Both the position numbers and the translations under genes were made by a program. Shown one piece after another: positions 56,821-64,000 of a stretch of 64,000 nt of DNA. Position 1 is the first letter of the stretch. The number at the start of each line of letters is the position of its first letter. This stretch comes from Pseudomonas hefeiensis. GTDB taxonomy: Bacteria; Pseudomonadota; Gammaproteobacteria; Pseudomonadales; Pseudomonadaceae. The stretch covers positions 1,178,001 through 1,242,000 of the forward strand of contig NZ_CP117449.1 in NCBI RefSeq assembly GCF_030687835.1, written 5' to 3'. Below the pieces are notes generated by a model. It did not search any database, was not told the DNA's origin, and was given only the letters and a program-made list of their open reading frames with translations.

Positions 56821-57756
56821 ATGTCAGAGCTGATTCTTCATCATTACCCGGCATCTCCCTTCGCGGAGAAAGCCCGTTTGCTGCTGGGTTTCAAGGGCCT
56901 GTCCTGGCGTTCGGTGCATATCCCGTCAATGATGCCCAAGCCCGACTTGACGGCACTGACGGGTGGCTACCGCAAGACCCCGGTGCTGCAGATCGGCGCC
57001 GATGTCTATTGCGACACGGCCCTGATCGCCCGCCGACTGGAACAGGAAAAAGCTTCGCCCGCGCTGTTTCCCGAAGGTCGGGAGATGATTACCGCGTCCT
57101 TTGCTGCGTGGGCCGACTCGGTGGTGTTCCAGCATGCGGTGAGTCTGGTGTTCCAGCCTGAGTCGGTGGCGGTGCGTTTCGCCAAGCTACCACCTGAAGT
57201 GATCAAGACGTTTATCAGCGATCGTGCCGGGTTATTCAGTGGCGGTACGACCACGCGTCTGTCTGCCGAACAGGCCAAGCACCAATGGCCAACCATCATG
57301 GCGCGTCTTGAGCAACAGTTGCAGCGCGAGGAGGGTGACTTCCTGTTGGGTGATCCATCAATTGCCGACTTCGCCATGGCTCACCCGCTGTGGTTTCTCA
57401 AAGGCACTGCGGTGACTGCGCCGCTGGTGGACGCCTACCCGGCGGCCTCGGCATGGCTGGCGCGAGTGCTGGGTTTTGGCCATGGCGCGTCGAACGCGAT
57501 GAGTTCCGAAGAGGCTTTGGAAGTGGCTCGCAACGCTACGCCGGCAGCGCTGCCAGATGAGTCATTCGAGGCGCCGAACGGGTTCACGAAAGGGCAGCAG
57601 GTGGCGATCGCCGCCACCGATTATGGCGTCGACCCGGTGGTCGGAGAGTTGTTGTTTGCCGGTTGTGAAGAGCTGATCCTGCGTCGCGAAGACGCGCTTG
57701 GCGGGGTGGTGCATGTGCACTTTCCGCGGTTCGGGTTTCGGATCGAGGCGGTCTGA
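56821..57756 (+). CDS. Glutathione S-transferase family protein
   Basis: This 311-residue protein starts MSELILHHYPASPFAEKARLL, the GST N-terminal thioredoxin fold with the Ser/Cys region at PASPFAEKAR; helical domain about 95-210. It is about 100 residues longer than common GSTs. The extra C-terminal part (about 235-311) has a beta-rich segment (VVHVHFPRFGFRIEAV) of unknown role. An in-frame ATG 30 bases upstream is not needed. Substrate unknown. Confidence 0.87.
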   Translation: MSELILHHYPASPFAEKARLLLGFKGLSWRSVHIPSMMPKPDLTALTGGYRKTPVLQIGADVYCDTALIARRLEQEKASPALFPEGREMITASFAAWADSVVFQHAVSLVFQPESVAVRFAKLPPEVIKTFISDRAGLFSGGTTTRLSAEQAKHQWPTIMARLEQQLQREEGDFLLGDPSIADFAMAHPLWFLKGTAVTAPLVDAYPAASAWLARVLGFGHGASNAMSSEEALEVARNATPAALPDESFEAPNGFTKGQQVAIAATDYGVDPVVGELLFAGCEELILRREDALGGVVHVHFPRFGFRIEAV

Positions 57757-57784
57757 TCTTCACTAAGGAGATGACCGGTGCGCC

Positions 57785-57880
57785 GCTATCGCGAGCAGGC
57801 TCGCTCCCACACTGGATTTGCAGCGGTAATAGGATTCGCGTCCGCCGCGAATCCTTGTGGGCGCGAGCCTGCTCGCGATA
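57785..57880. repeat. REPIN in outward-facing orientation
   Basis: GCGAGCAGGCTCGCTCCCAC first, then GTGGGCGCGAGCCTGCTCGC (one change from the usual arm). It lies between convergent GST and glutaredoxin genes. Confidence 0.9.
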
Positions 57881-57917
57881 AAGCCATCAGATCCAGCATC
57901 ATCGTCGCCGGACAAAC

Positions 57918-58274
57918 CTATTTCGCGGACAGTGCCTCGAGAATGTTCTGCGGCTCAAACCCACGAATCAACGTGCCATTCACCTCCAGAATCGGGATCC
58001 CGCGCCCGCCCAGCGCCTCATAGGCCTTGCGCGCCTGGGCATCTTTCTCGATATCGAACTCGCGATAGGGCACGCCTTTTTCATCCAGGAACCGCCGGGT
58101 CGCCTTGCAGTAACCGCACCAGTCGGTGGCATACAGCACGACCCGGGCATTGGCCCTGATCTGTTCAGGCAGCATCTGCGAGGGGTTGAACACCCGCTCG
58201 ATCTTGCCCCAGTTCTGGTACGCCACAACCACCAGCAGAATCAGTAGAAACTTCTTCAGGACCTTTGCGAGCAT
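57918..58274 (-). CDS. Membrane-anchored glutaredoxin-like protein
   Basis: This 118-residue protein has an N-terminal hydrophobic anchor (about 6-19) and a glutaredoxin domain (about 43-115) with the redox motif CGYC in YATDWCGYCKATRR and the cis-Pro in GGRGIPILEVNG. It probably faces the periplasm and acts on thiols there. Its ATG overlaps the yejK stop by one base (TGATG), so the two are coupled. Confidence 0.9.
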   Translation of the reverse strand: MLAKVLKKFLLILLVVVAYQNWGKIERVFNPSQMLPEQIRANARVVLYATDWCGYCKATRRFLDEKGVPYREFDIEKDAQARKAYEALGGRGIPILEVNGTLIRGFEPQNILEALSAK

Positions 58275-59278
58275 CAGTTGCGGCGCTTGAGCTGATCGGT
58301 CAGCGCCGTGGGCAGGCCCTTGATGATCAGCGTGCCGGCTTCTTCGTCATATTCGATCTTGGAACCGAGCAAGTGAGCTTCGAAGCTGATGGACAAGCCT
58401 TCGGCGCGGCCGGTGAAGCGGCGGAACTGGTTGAGGGTGCGTTTATCCGCCGGAATCTCCGGCGACAGGCCGTAGTCCTTGTTGCGGATGTGGTCGTAGA
58501 AGGCTTTCGGGCGATCTTCGTCGATCAGTTCGGAGAGTTCTTCCAGGCCCATCGGCTCGCCGAGCTTGGCCTGGCTGCTGGCGTAATCCACCAGGGTCTT
58601 GGTTTTTTCCCGGGCGTCGTCTTCAGGCAGGTCTTCGCTTTCGACGAAGTCACTGAAGGCCTTGAGCAGAGTGCGGGTTTCGCCGGGGCCGTCGACGCCT
58701 TCCTGGCAGCCGATGAAGTCGCGGAAGTACTCCGAGACCTTCTTGCCGTTCTTGCCCTTGATGAACGAGATGTACTGCCTGGACTGTTTGTTGTTCTGCC
58801 ATTCCGACACATTGATTCGCGCCGCCAGGTGCAACTGGCCCAGATCAAGGTGACGGGACGGGGTCACGTCCAGTTCGTCGGTGACCGCCACGCCTTCGCT
58901 GTGGTGCAGCAGGGCGATCGCCAGGTAATCGGTCATGCCCTGTTGATAATGCGCAAACAACACGTGGCCGCCCACCGACAGGTTGGACTCCTCCATCAGC
59001 TTTTGCAGATGCTCCACCGCCACGCGACTGAACGCGGTGAAATCCTTGCCACCGTCAAGGTACTCCTTGAGCCAGCCACTGAACGGATGCGCCCCGGACT
59101 CGGCATGGAAGAAGCCCCAGGCCTTACCTTGCTTGGCGTTGTAGCTCTCGTTGAGGTCGGCGAGCATGTTCTCGATGGCGGTGGACTCGCTCAGCTCGGA
59201 GTCACGGGCATGGAGCACAGCGGGTGTGCCGTCGGGTTTTTTGTCGATCAGGTGGACGATGCAATGACGGATCGGCAT
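58274..59278 (-). CDS. yejK: Nucleoid-associated protein YejK/NdpA
   Basis: This 334-residue nucleoid protein starts [19 protein letters not shown]; a frame extending to 59341 lacks support. Conserved blocks are [23 protein letters not shown], seen as residues about 108-130, and [20 protein letters not shown]. Family members bind DNA and are found in the nucleoid. The C-terminal glutaredoxin gene is coupled to it, an arrangement I cannot explain functionally. Confidence 0.93.
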   Translation of the reverse strand: MPIRHCIVHLIDKKPDGTPAVLHARDSELSESTAIENMLADLNESYNAKQGKAWGFFHAESGAHPFSGWLKEYLDGGKDFTAFSRVAVEHLQKLMEESNLSVGGHVLFAHYQQGMTDYLAIALLHHSEGVAVTDELDVTPSRHLDLGQLHLAARINVSEWQNNKQSRQYISFIKGKNGKKVSEYFRDFIGCQEGVDGPGETRTLLKAFSDFVESEDLPEDDAREKTKTLVDYASSQAKLGEPMGLEELSELIDEDRPKAFYDHIRNKDYGLSPEIPADKRTLNQFRRFTGRAEGLSISFEAHLLGSKIEYDEEAGTLIIKGLPTALTDQLKRRN

Positions 59279-59672
59279 GGATTTCTCGGCTGATGAAAGA
59301 GAGGAGGGCGCGCTCCCCAAAAAAGGCCCAGTGTACCGCAATCACTGGTTTTGGAACCCTGCAAAGCCCCTTTCAGACCCTTCCGACAGGCTATATGCAT
59401 TTTTTTACCGTTTTAGCGCAAGAAAGCTGACCAAATGGGTAGCTAGAGGCGGATATTTCACAGGCGTTGTGCTAGTTTTGCCCGGTCTTACGCGAAGTCA
59501 CTGCGTTAAGCGTGCATTCAGCATTTGTCAGGTCGAACCAAACCCGGTTTTTGGCATCTATTACCCCGATCCGTCGTGGTGATTGCCGAGGGTGCCTGAT
59601 CAATGAGATTGGGCTCGATGGCTGACACTGCACTCTGCAATCCATATGAATTTGATAGGGAAGGAACACTAC
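59279..59672. other. Divergent promoter region, yejK versus HU gene
   Basis: These 394 bases include AT-rich tracts near 59395-59415 and 59630-59670. No gene is supported. Both promoters must lie here; the HU ribosome site GAAGGAAC is clear, 5-9 bases before the start. Confidence 0.55.
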
Positions 59673-59954
59673 ATGGCTCTTACTAAAGACCAACTGATCG
59701 CTGACATCGCTGAAGCTATCGACGCGCCGAAAACCACCGCGCGTAACGCTTTGGACCAACTGGGTCAGATCGTTGCTGATCAGCTGGAAAATGGCGGTGA
59801 AATCACTTTGCCAGGTATCGGCAAGCTGAAAGTCACCGAGCGTCCTGCCCGTACCGGCCGCAACCCTTCGACTGGCGCAGCCATCGAAATCGCTGCCAAG
59901 AAAGTTGTGAAGTTCGTTCCAGCCAAAGCGCTGACCGACGGCATCAACAAGTAA
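59673..59954 (+). CDS. HU-family DNA-binding protein
   Basis: This 93-residue histone-like protein bends and compacts DNA as a dimer. It has the DNA-binding family signature GIGKLKVTERPARTGRNPST with the beta-arm tip RNP. The start MALTKDQLIADIAEAID has GAAGGAAC upstream; an in-frame ATG nine codons earlier is not used in the family. The sequence style fits Pseudomonas HupN/HupA-type proteins, but I do not assign a symbol. It is followed by a terminator and stands alone. Confidence 0.95.
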   Translation: MALTKDQLIADIAEAIDAPKTTARNALDQLGQIVADQLENGGEITLPGIGKLKVTERPARTGRNPSTGAAIEIAAKKVVKFVPAKALTDGINK

Positions 59955-59969
59955 GATCGCGTTTAAAAG

Positions 59970-60007
59970 AAAACCGTGCTGCGGAGTGATCCGGGCACGG
60001 TTTTTTG
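59970..60007 (+). terminator. Intrinsic terminator of the HU gene
   Basis: Hairpin arms AAACCGTGC and GCACGGTTT and a T-run, 16 bases after the HU stop. Confidence 0.92.
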
Positions 60008-60042
60008 TTGCCTGGGGGAAAGTGGTCTGTGGTGAGGGCATT

Positions 60043-60143
60043 TGTGGGAGTAAGGCTCGCCCGCGAGACAGCCGATGCGATCTTTCAGAAGCCGAGTCGT
60101 TTTCATCGTGGGCAAGCCTTACTCCCACAGGCCTTGCTCCCAC
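60043..60143. repeat. REPIN with an extra half REP
   Basis: Degenerate left arm GTGGGAGTAAGGCTCGCCCGC and right arm GTGGGCAAGCCTTACTCCCAC, then a further half copy (GGCCTTGCTCCCAC) that runs directly to the rlmF stop codon. Confidence 0.85.
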
Positions 60144-61163
60144 TCAGTTCTTGTGTACCCAATGCGACTGGCGCCACGCCTGTTGCTGGGCCTCGGTCTG
60201 GAAGGTCCAGGCCACGAAGCGGCTCTGCTTCTGCCCTTGGGACATTTCTACGACCTGGCTGTGTAGCGCCCCGGCCTTTTTCAAGGCTGTTTGAATCGCC
60301 GGCAGGTTCGATGCCTTCGACACCAGCGTACTGAACCACAGCACCTGCCGGGCCAGTTGTGCGCTTTCGCTGATCAACTGGGTCACGAACCGGACTTCTC
60401 CGCCTTCGCACCAAAGCTCTGCGGCCTGACCGCCGAAGTTCAGCACCGGCAGTTTGCGTTTCGGATCGGCCTTGCCCAGCGCGCGCCATTTGCGCTGGCT
60501 GCCCTTGGTGGCTTCCTCCAGGGAGGCGTGGAACGGCGGGTTACACATCGTCAGGTCGAACCGCTCGGCCTCTTCCAGCAAGCCCAAAAGAATGTGCTTG
60601 CGGTTGGCCTGCTGGCGCAACTGGATGGCTTTGTTCAGCCCGTTGGACTGGACAATGGCCTTGGCCGAAGCGATGGCGGTCGGGTCGATCTCCGAACCGA
60701 GGAAGTGCCAGCGGTAATCGCTGTGGCCGATCAGCGGATACACGCAGTTGGCGCCGGTGCCGATGTCCAGCACTTTCACCGCCGCCCCGCGTGGGATCGT
60801 GCCTTCGTTGTGGCTGGCCAGCAAATCGGCGAGCAAATGCACATAATCCGCACGCCCGGGGACTGGAGGGCACAGGTAATCCGCTGGAATGTCCCAATGG
60901 GCGATGCCATAGAAGGACTTGAGCAGCGCTCGGTTAAACACCCGCACGGCGTCGGGGCTGGCGAAGTCGATGCTTTCCTTGCCGTATGGGTTAATGATCA
61001 CGAACTTCGCCAACTCGGGCGTGGACTTGATCAATGCCGGGAAGTCGTAATGGCCCTGGTGGCGATTGCGCGGGTGCAGGCTGGCCTTCTCCCGCGGCGC
61101 TTTGGCCTCGGTGGCGGGGTTGGGCTTGGAGCGTGCTGGCTTGGGCGTGCGAGGGGCGGTCAT
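60144..61163 (-). CDS. rlmF: 23S rRNA (adenine-1618-N6)-methyltransferase RlmF
   Basis: This 339-residue SAM-dependent methyltransferase modifies A1618 of 23S rRNA. A basic N-terminal tail rich in Pro/Lys/Ala (about 1-35) precedes [17 protein letters not shown], motif [17 protein letters not shown] and catalytic motif [10 protein letters not shown]. The start MTAPRTPKP was chosen as the family-typical one; an ATG at 61214 is possible. The length is in the family range. It sits between two REPINs. Confidence 0.93.
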   Translation of the reverse strand: MTAPRTPKPARSKPNPATEAKAPREKASLHPRNRHQGHYDFPALIKSTPELAKFVIINPYGKESIDFASPDAVRVFNRALLKSFYGIAHWDIPADYLCPPVPGRADYVHLLADLLASHNEGTIPRGAAVKVLDIGTGANCVYPLIGHSDYRWHFLGSEIDPTAIASAKAIVQSNGLNKAIQLRQQANRKHILLGLLEEAERFDLTMCNPPFHASLEEATKGSQRKWRALGKADPKRKLPVLNFGGQAAELWCEGGEVRFVTQLISESAQLARQVLWFSTLVSKASNLPAIQTALKKAGALHSQVVEMSQGQKQSRFVAWTFQTEAQQQAWRQSHWVHKN

Positions 61164-61257
61164 GGGCGGGTCGATTCGGCGCTGGCTCAAAAAGTGGCGG
61201 GCATTGTCCCACATCCGGCTCGGTCTTGATGACTGCGCGGTTTAAATGTGTGCGGGC

Positions 61258-61361
61258 TGTGTGGGAGCAAGGCTTGCCCGCGATGAAAACGCCGCGGTCT
61301 CTTGAGGACCGCAGCGCCTGAATCGCGAGCAAGCTTTGCTCCCACACAGCCCGCTCCCACA
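61258..61361. repeat. REPIN with an extra half REP, upstream of rlmF
   Basis: Left GTGGGAGCAAGGCTTGCCCGC, right GCGAGCAAGCTTTGCTCCCAC, then a half copy (AGCCCGCTCCCAC). The loop contains its own pair GCGGTC and GACCGC. It mixes arms of two subtypes. Confidence 0.88.
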
Positions 61362-61395
61362 AGGGGTCTTCATTGTTTGGAAAAAGTACCAGGCA

Positions 61396-61429
61396 TAAAA
61401 AAGGAGGTCCATCAGGACCTCCTTTTTCA
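61396..61429 (-). terminator. Intrinsic terminator of valS
   Basis: Hairpin arms AAGGAGGTCC and GGACCTCCTT with an A-run on the plus strand, giving a T-run in the minus-strand transcript, about 14 bases after the valS stop. Confidence 0.94.
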
Positions 61430-61442
61430 GTGCAAATCCCCG

Positions 61443-64000
61443 TTACAGGCTGGAGATCCGCGCATGTTGCTCGGCCAGTTTACCCAAGGCCTGTTCAGCC
61501 TCGGCCAGTTTGGCCCGTTCCTTCTCGATGACTTCAGCCGGCGCCTTGTCAACGAAACCGGCGTTGGACAGCTTGCCGCCGACGCGCTGGACTTCGCCCT
61601 TCAAACGCAGGATTTCCTTGTCCAGACGTGCCAGTTCGGCAGCCTTGTCGATCAGGCCGGCCATTGGCACCAGCACTTCCATCTCGCCAACCAGGGCAGT
61701 GGCGGCCAGCGGCGCTTCTTCGCCAGCGGCCAGGACGGTCACCGATTCGAGCTTCGCCAGTTTCTTGAGCAGTGCTTCGTTCTCGTGGAGGCGGCGCAGG
61801 TCTTCGGCGCTGGCGTTGTTCAGGAACAGGGTCAGCGGTTTGCCTGGGCCGATGTTCATTTCGGCGCGGATGTTACGCAGGCCCAGCATGAAGGTCTTGA
61901 GCCATTCGATGTCGTCTTCGGCGGCCGGATCGATGCGGGTTTCGTTGGCCACCGGCCACGGTTGCAGCATGATCGTCTTGCCTTGGGCGCCCGCCAGCGG
62001 TGCGACGCGCTGCCAGATTTCTTCGGTGATGAACGGCATGAACGGATGCGCCAGGCGCAGGGCCACTTCCAGCACTCGCACCAGAGTGCGGCGGGTGCCG
62101 CGCTGGCGTTCGACTGGGGCATTTTCGTCCCACAGCACAGGTTTGGACAGTTCCAGGTACCAGTCGCAATACTGGTTCCAGATGAACTCGTACAAGGCTT
62201 GCGCGGCCAGGTCGAAACGGAACTGATCGAGCTGACGGGTGACTTCGGCTTCGGTGCGTTGCAGCTGCGAAATGATCCAGCGATCGGCCAGGGTCAGCTC
62301 AAAGGCTTCGCCGTTCTGGCCGCAGTCTTCGCCCTTGTCCAGCACGTAGCGCGCGGCGTTCCAGATCTTGTTGCAGAAGTTGCGATAGCCTTCGACGCGG
62401 CCCATGTCGAACTTGATGTCGCGACCGGTGGACGCCAGCGAGCAGAAGGTGAAGCGCAGGGCGTCGGTGCCATAGCTGCCGATGCCGTCGGCGAACTCTT
62501 CGCGGGTGGCCTTCTCGATCTTCTTCGCCAGTTTTGGCTGCATCAGGCCCGAAGTGCGTTTCTGCACCAGGGTTTCCAGATCGATGCCGTCGATGATGTC
62601 CAGCGGGTCCAGGACGTTGCCCTTGGACTTGGACATCTTCTGACCCTGGCCATCGCGGACCAGGCCATGCACGTAGACGGTCTTGAACGGTACTTGGGGC
62701 GTGCCGTCTTCGTTTTTCACCAGGTGCATGGTCAGCATGATCATCCGGGCGACCCAGAAGAAAATGATGTCGAAGCCGGTGACCAGGACGTCGGTGGAGT
62801 GGAATTTCTTCAGGAACTCGGTCTGTTGCGGCCAGCCCAGGGTGGAGAAAGTCCACAGGCCGGAGCTGAACCAGGTGTCGAGTACGTCGTTGTCCTGCTG
62901 CAAGGCAACGTCCGGACCGAGGTTATGCTTGGCGCGGACTTCGGCTTCATCGCGGCCGACGTAGACCTTGCCCGACTCGTCATACCAGGCCGGAATGCGA
63001 TGGCCCCACCACAGTTGGCGGCTGATGCACCAATCCTGGATGTCGCGCATCCACGAGAAATACATGTTTTCGTATTGCTTGGGCACGAACTGGATGCGGC
63101 CATCTTCTACCGCAGCGATCGCAGGCTCGGCCAGCGGTTTGGTTGACACGTACCACTGATCGGTCAGCCACGGCTCGATGATAGTGCCGGAGCGGTCGCC
63201 TTTCGGCACTTTCAGGCCGTGATCATCGACGCTGACCAGCAGGCCGGCCGCGTCGAATGCCGCGACGATCTGCTTGCGCGCTTCGAAGCGATCCAGGCCG
63301 GCGTATTCGGTCGGGAGCTGACCATCGATGCTTTCGTTCAGCGTGCCGTCAAGGTTGAACACCTGGGCCGCCGGCAACACGTTGGCGTTCTTGTCGAAGA
63401 TGTTTAGCAGCGGCAGGTTATGGCGCTTGCCGACTTCGTAGTCATTGAAATCGTGGGCTGGGGTGATTTTCACGCAGCCGGTGCCGAACTCGGGGTCGCA
63501 GTAGTCATCACCGATGATCGGGATGCGACGGCCAACCAAGGGCAGTTCGACGAACTTGCCGATCAGGGCCTGGTAGCGTTCATCGTTCGGGTTCACCGCC
63601 ACGGCGGCGTCGCCGAGCATGGTTTCCGGGCGCGTGGTGGCGACGATCAGGTAGTCCTTGCCTTCAGCGGTTGTTGCGCCGTCGGCCAGTGGGTATTTCA
63701 GGTTCCACAGGAAACCTTTCTCGTCGTGGTTTTCCACTTCGAGGTCGGAAATGGCGGTGTGCAGCTTGGTGTCCCAGTTGACCAGGCGCTTGCCACGATA
63801 GATCAGGCCGTCTTCATGCAGGCGCACGAAGGCTTCTTTCACCGCTTCCGAGAGACCGTCGTCCATGGTGAAACGCTCGCGGCTCCAGTCTACGGACGAG
63901 CCGAGGCGGCGAATCTGACGGCTGATGTTGCCACCGGACTCGTCTTTCCATTCCCAGACTTTCTCGAGAAACTTCTCGCGTCCCAGGTCATGGCGGTTCT
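61443..64000 (-). CDS. valS: Valyl-tRNA synthetase, C-terminal 852 residues (cut by window edge)
   Basis: The class-I synthetase charges tRNA-Val. The reading frame is open to base 64000 (first visible residues [17 protein letters not shown]), so the N-terminus with the HIGH motif is outside; a Met at 63866 is internal. Visible parts are the editing domain ([36 protein letters not shown]), the catalytic KMSKS in [16 protein letters not shown], the tRNA anticodon-binding helical domain, and a C-terminal coiled coil of about 65 residues (from [14 protein letters not shown]). Confidence 0.97.
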   Translation of the reverse strand, partial: NRHDLGREKFLEKVWEWKDESGGNISRQIRRLGSSVDWSRERFTMDDGLSEAVKEAFVRLHEDGLIYRGKRLVNWDTKLHTAISDLEVENHDEKGFLWNLKYPLADGATTAEGKDYLIVATTRPETMLGDAAVAVNPNDERYQALIGKFVELPLVGRRIPIIGDDYCDPEFGTGCVKITPAHDFNDYEVGKRHNLPLLNIFDKNANVLPAAQVFNLDGTLNESIDGQLPTEYAGLDRFEARKQIVAAFDAAGLLVSVDDHGLKVPKGDRSGTIIEPWLTDQWYVSTKPLAEPAIAAVEDGRIQFVPKQYENMYFSWMRDIQDWCISRQLWWGHRIPAWYDESGKVYVGRDEAEVRAKHNLGPDVALQQDNDVLDTWFSSGLWTFSTLGWPQQTEFLKKFHSTDVLVTGFDIIFFWVARMIMLTMHLVKNEDGTPQVPFKTVYVHGLVRDGQGQKMSKSKGNVLDPLDIIDGIDLETLVQKRTSGLMQPKLAKKIEKATREEFADGIGSYGTDALRFTFCSLASTGRDIKFDMGRVEGYRNFCNKIWNAARYVLDKGEDCGQNGEAFELTLADRWIISQLQRTEAEVTRQLDQFRFDLAAQALYEFIWNQYCDWYLELSKPVLWDENAPVERQRGTRRTLVRVLEVALRLAHPFMPFITEEIWQRVAPLAGAQGKTIMLQPWPVANETRIDPAAEDDIEWLKTFMLGLRNIRAEMNIGPGKPLTLFLNNASAEDLRRLHENEALLKKLAKLESVTVLAAGEEAPLAATALVGEMEVLVPMAGLIDKAAELARLDKEILRLKGEVQRVGGKLSNAGFVDKAPAEVIEKERAKLAEAEQALGKLAEQHARISSL

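Noticed and set aside
63866..64000. valS starting at the Met at 63866
   Set aside because: The frame continues without a stop to the window edge and encodes typical ValRS sequence, so this Met is internal.

Overview
The window reads as chromosomal DNA of a Pseudomonas of the fluorescens group. The evidence is the GC-rich coding, a complete algD-8-44-K-E-G-X-L-I-J-F-A alginate operon, a dauBAR D-arginine locus, an aapJQMP amino-acid ABC transporter, and about thirteen REP/REPIN palindromes (arms of the form GTGGGAGCGGGCTTGCTCGC) scattered between genes. No tRNA, rRNA, CRISPR array, insertion sequence or prophage was seen.

Layout. 1-5335 (minus): an MFP-RND efflux pair followed by a heavy-metal-type response regulator and a sensor kinase cut by the left edge. 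5572-13418: a small unknown gene, a LysR regulator divergent from a four-gene efflux operon (outer-membrane factor, FUSC permease, DUF1656, HlyD), a short-chain dehydrogenase and a small membrane protein. 13592-19325 (plus): two tandem RHS/TcC-type toxin genes with near-identical cores and unrelated C-terminal tips. One tip resembles a CNF/BLF1/CheD-type glutamine deamidase and the other a pertussis-like ADP-ribosyltransferase. 19404-36071 (minus): the alginate operon, followed upstream by about 800 gene-free bases of algD control region. 36881-42224: yaaA, a divergent polysaccharide deacetylase-like protein, a PIN-PhoH ATPase and moaCDE. 42496-46338: an orphan amino-acid-binding protein and dauBAR. 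46464-48682: an rhlB-type helicase and a carboxylesterase. 49155-53317: aapJQMP. 53376-54172: an mqsRA toxin-antitoxin pair with a palindromic operator. 54491-59954: a CynX/NimT transporter, small enzymes, a glutaredoxin, yejK and an HU gene. 60144-64000 (minus): rlmF and valS, which runs off the right edge.

How genes work together. The alginate genes form one co-directional block with short overlaps. AlgA and AlgD make GDP-mannuronate, Alg8/Alg44 polymerise it under c-di-GMP control, AlgG/X/L/K form the periplasmic scaffold, AlgI/J/F acetylate, and AlgE exports. DauA and DauB together convert D-arginine to L-arginine through 2-ketoarginine. The promoters of dauB and of the nearby binding-protein gene share a sequence element, which suggests a common DauR regulon.

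The most unusual points are four. The RHS pair carries new toxin tips and a recent gene-conversion tract. A REPIN is inserted exactly in frame in the algK signal-peptide region and cannot be bypassed by any other start codon. The polysaccharide deacetylase-like protein has altered metal-site motifs. The dau region carries the shared operator-like element. All functional calls come from reading the sequence against known families; no database search was run.
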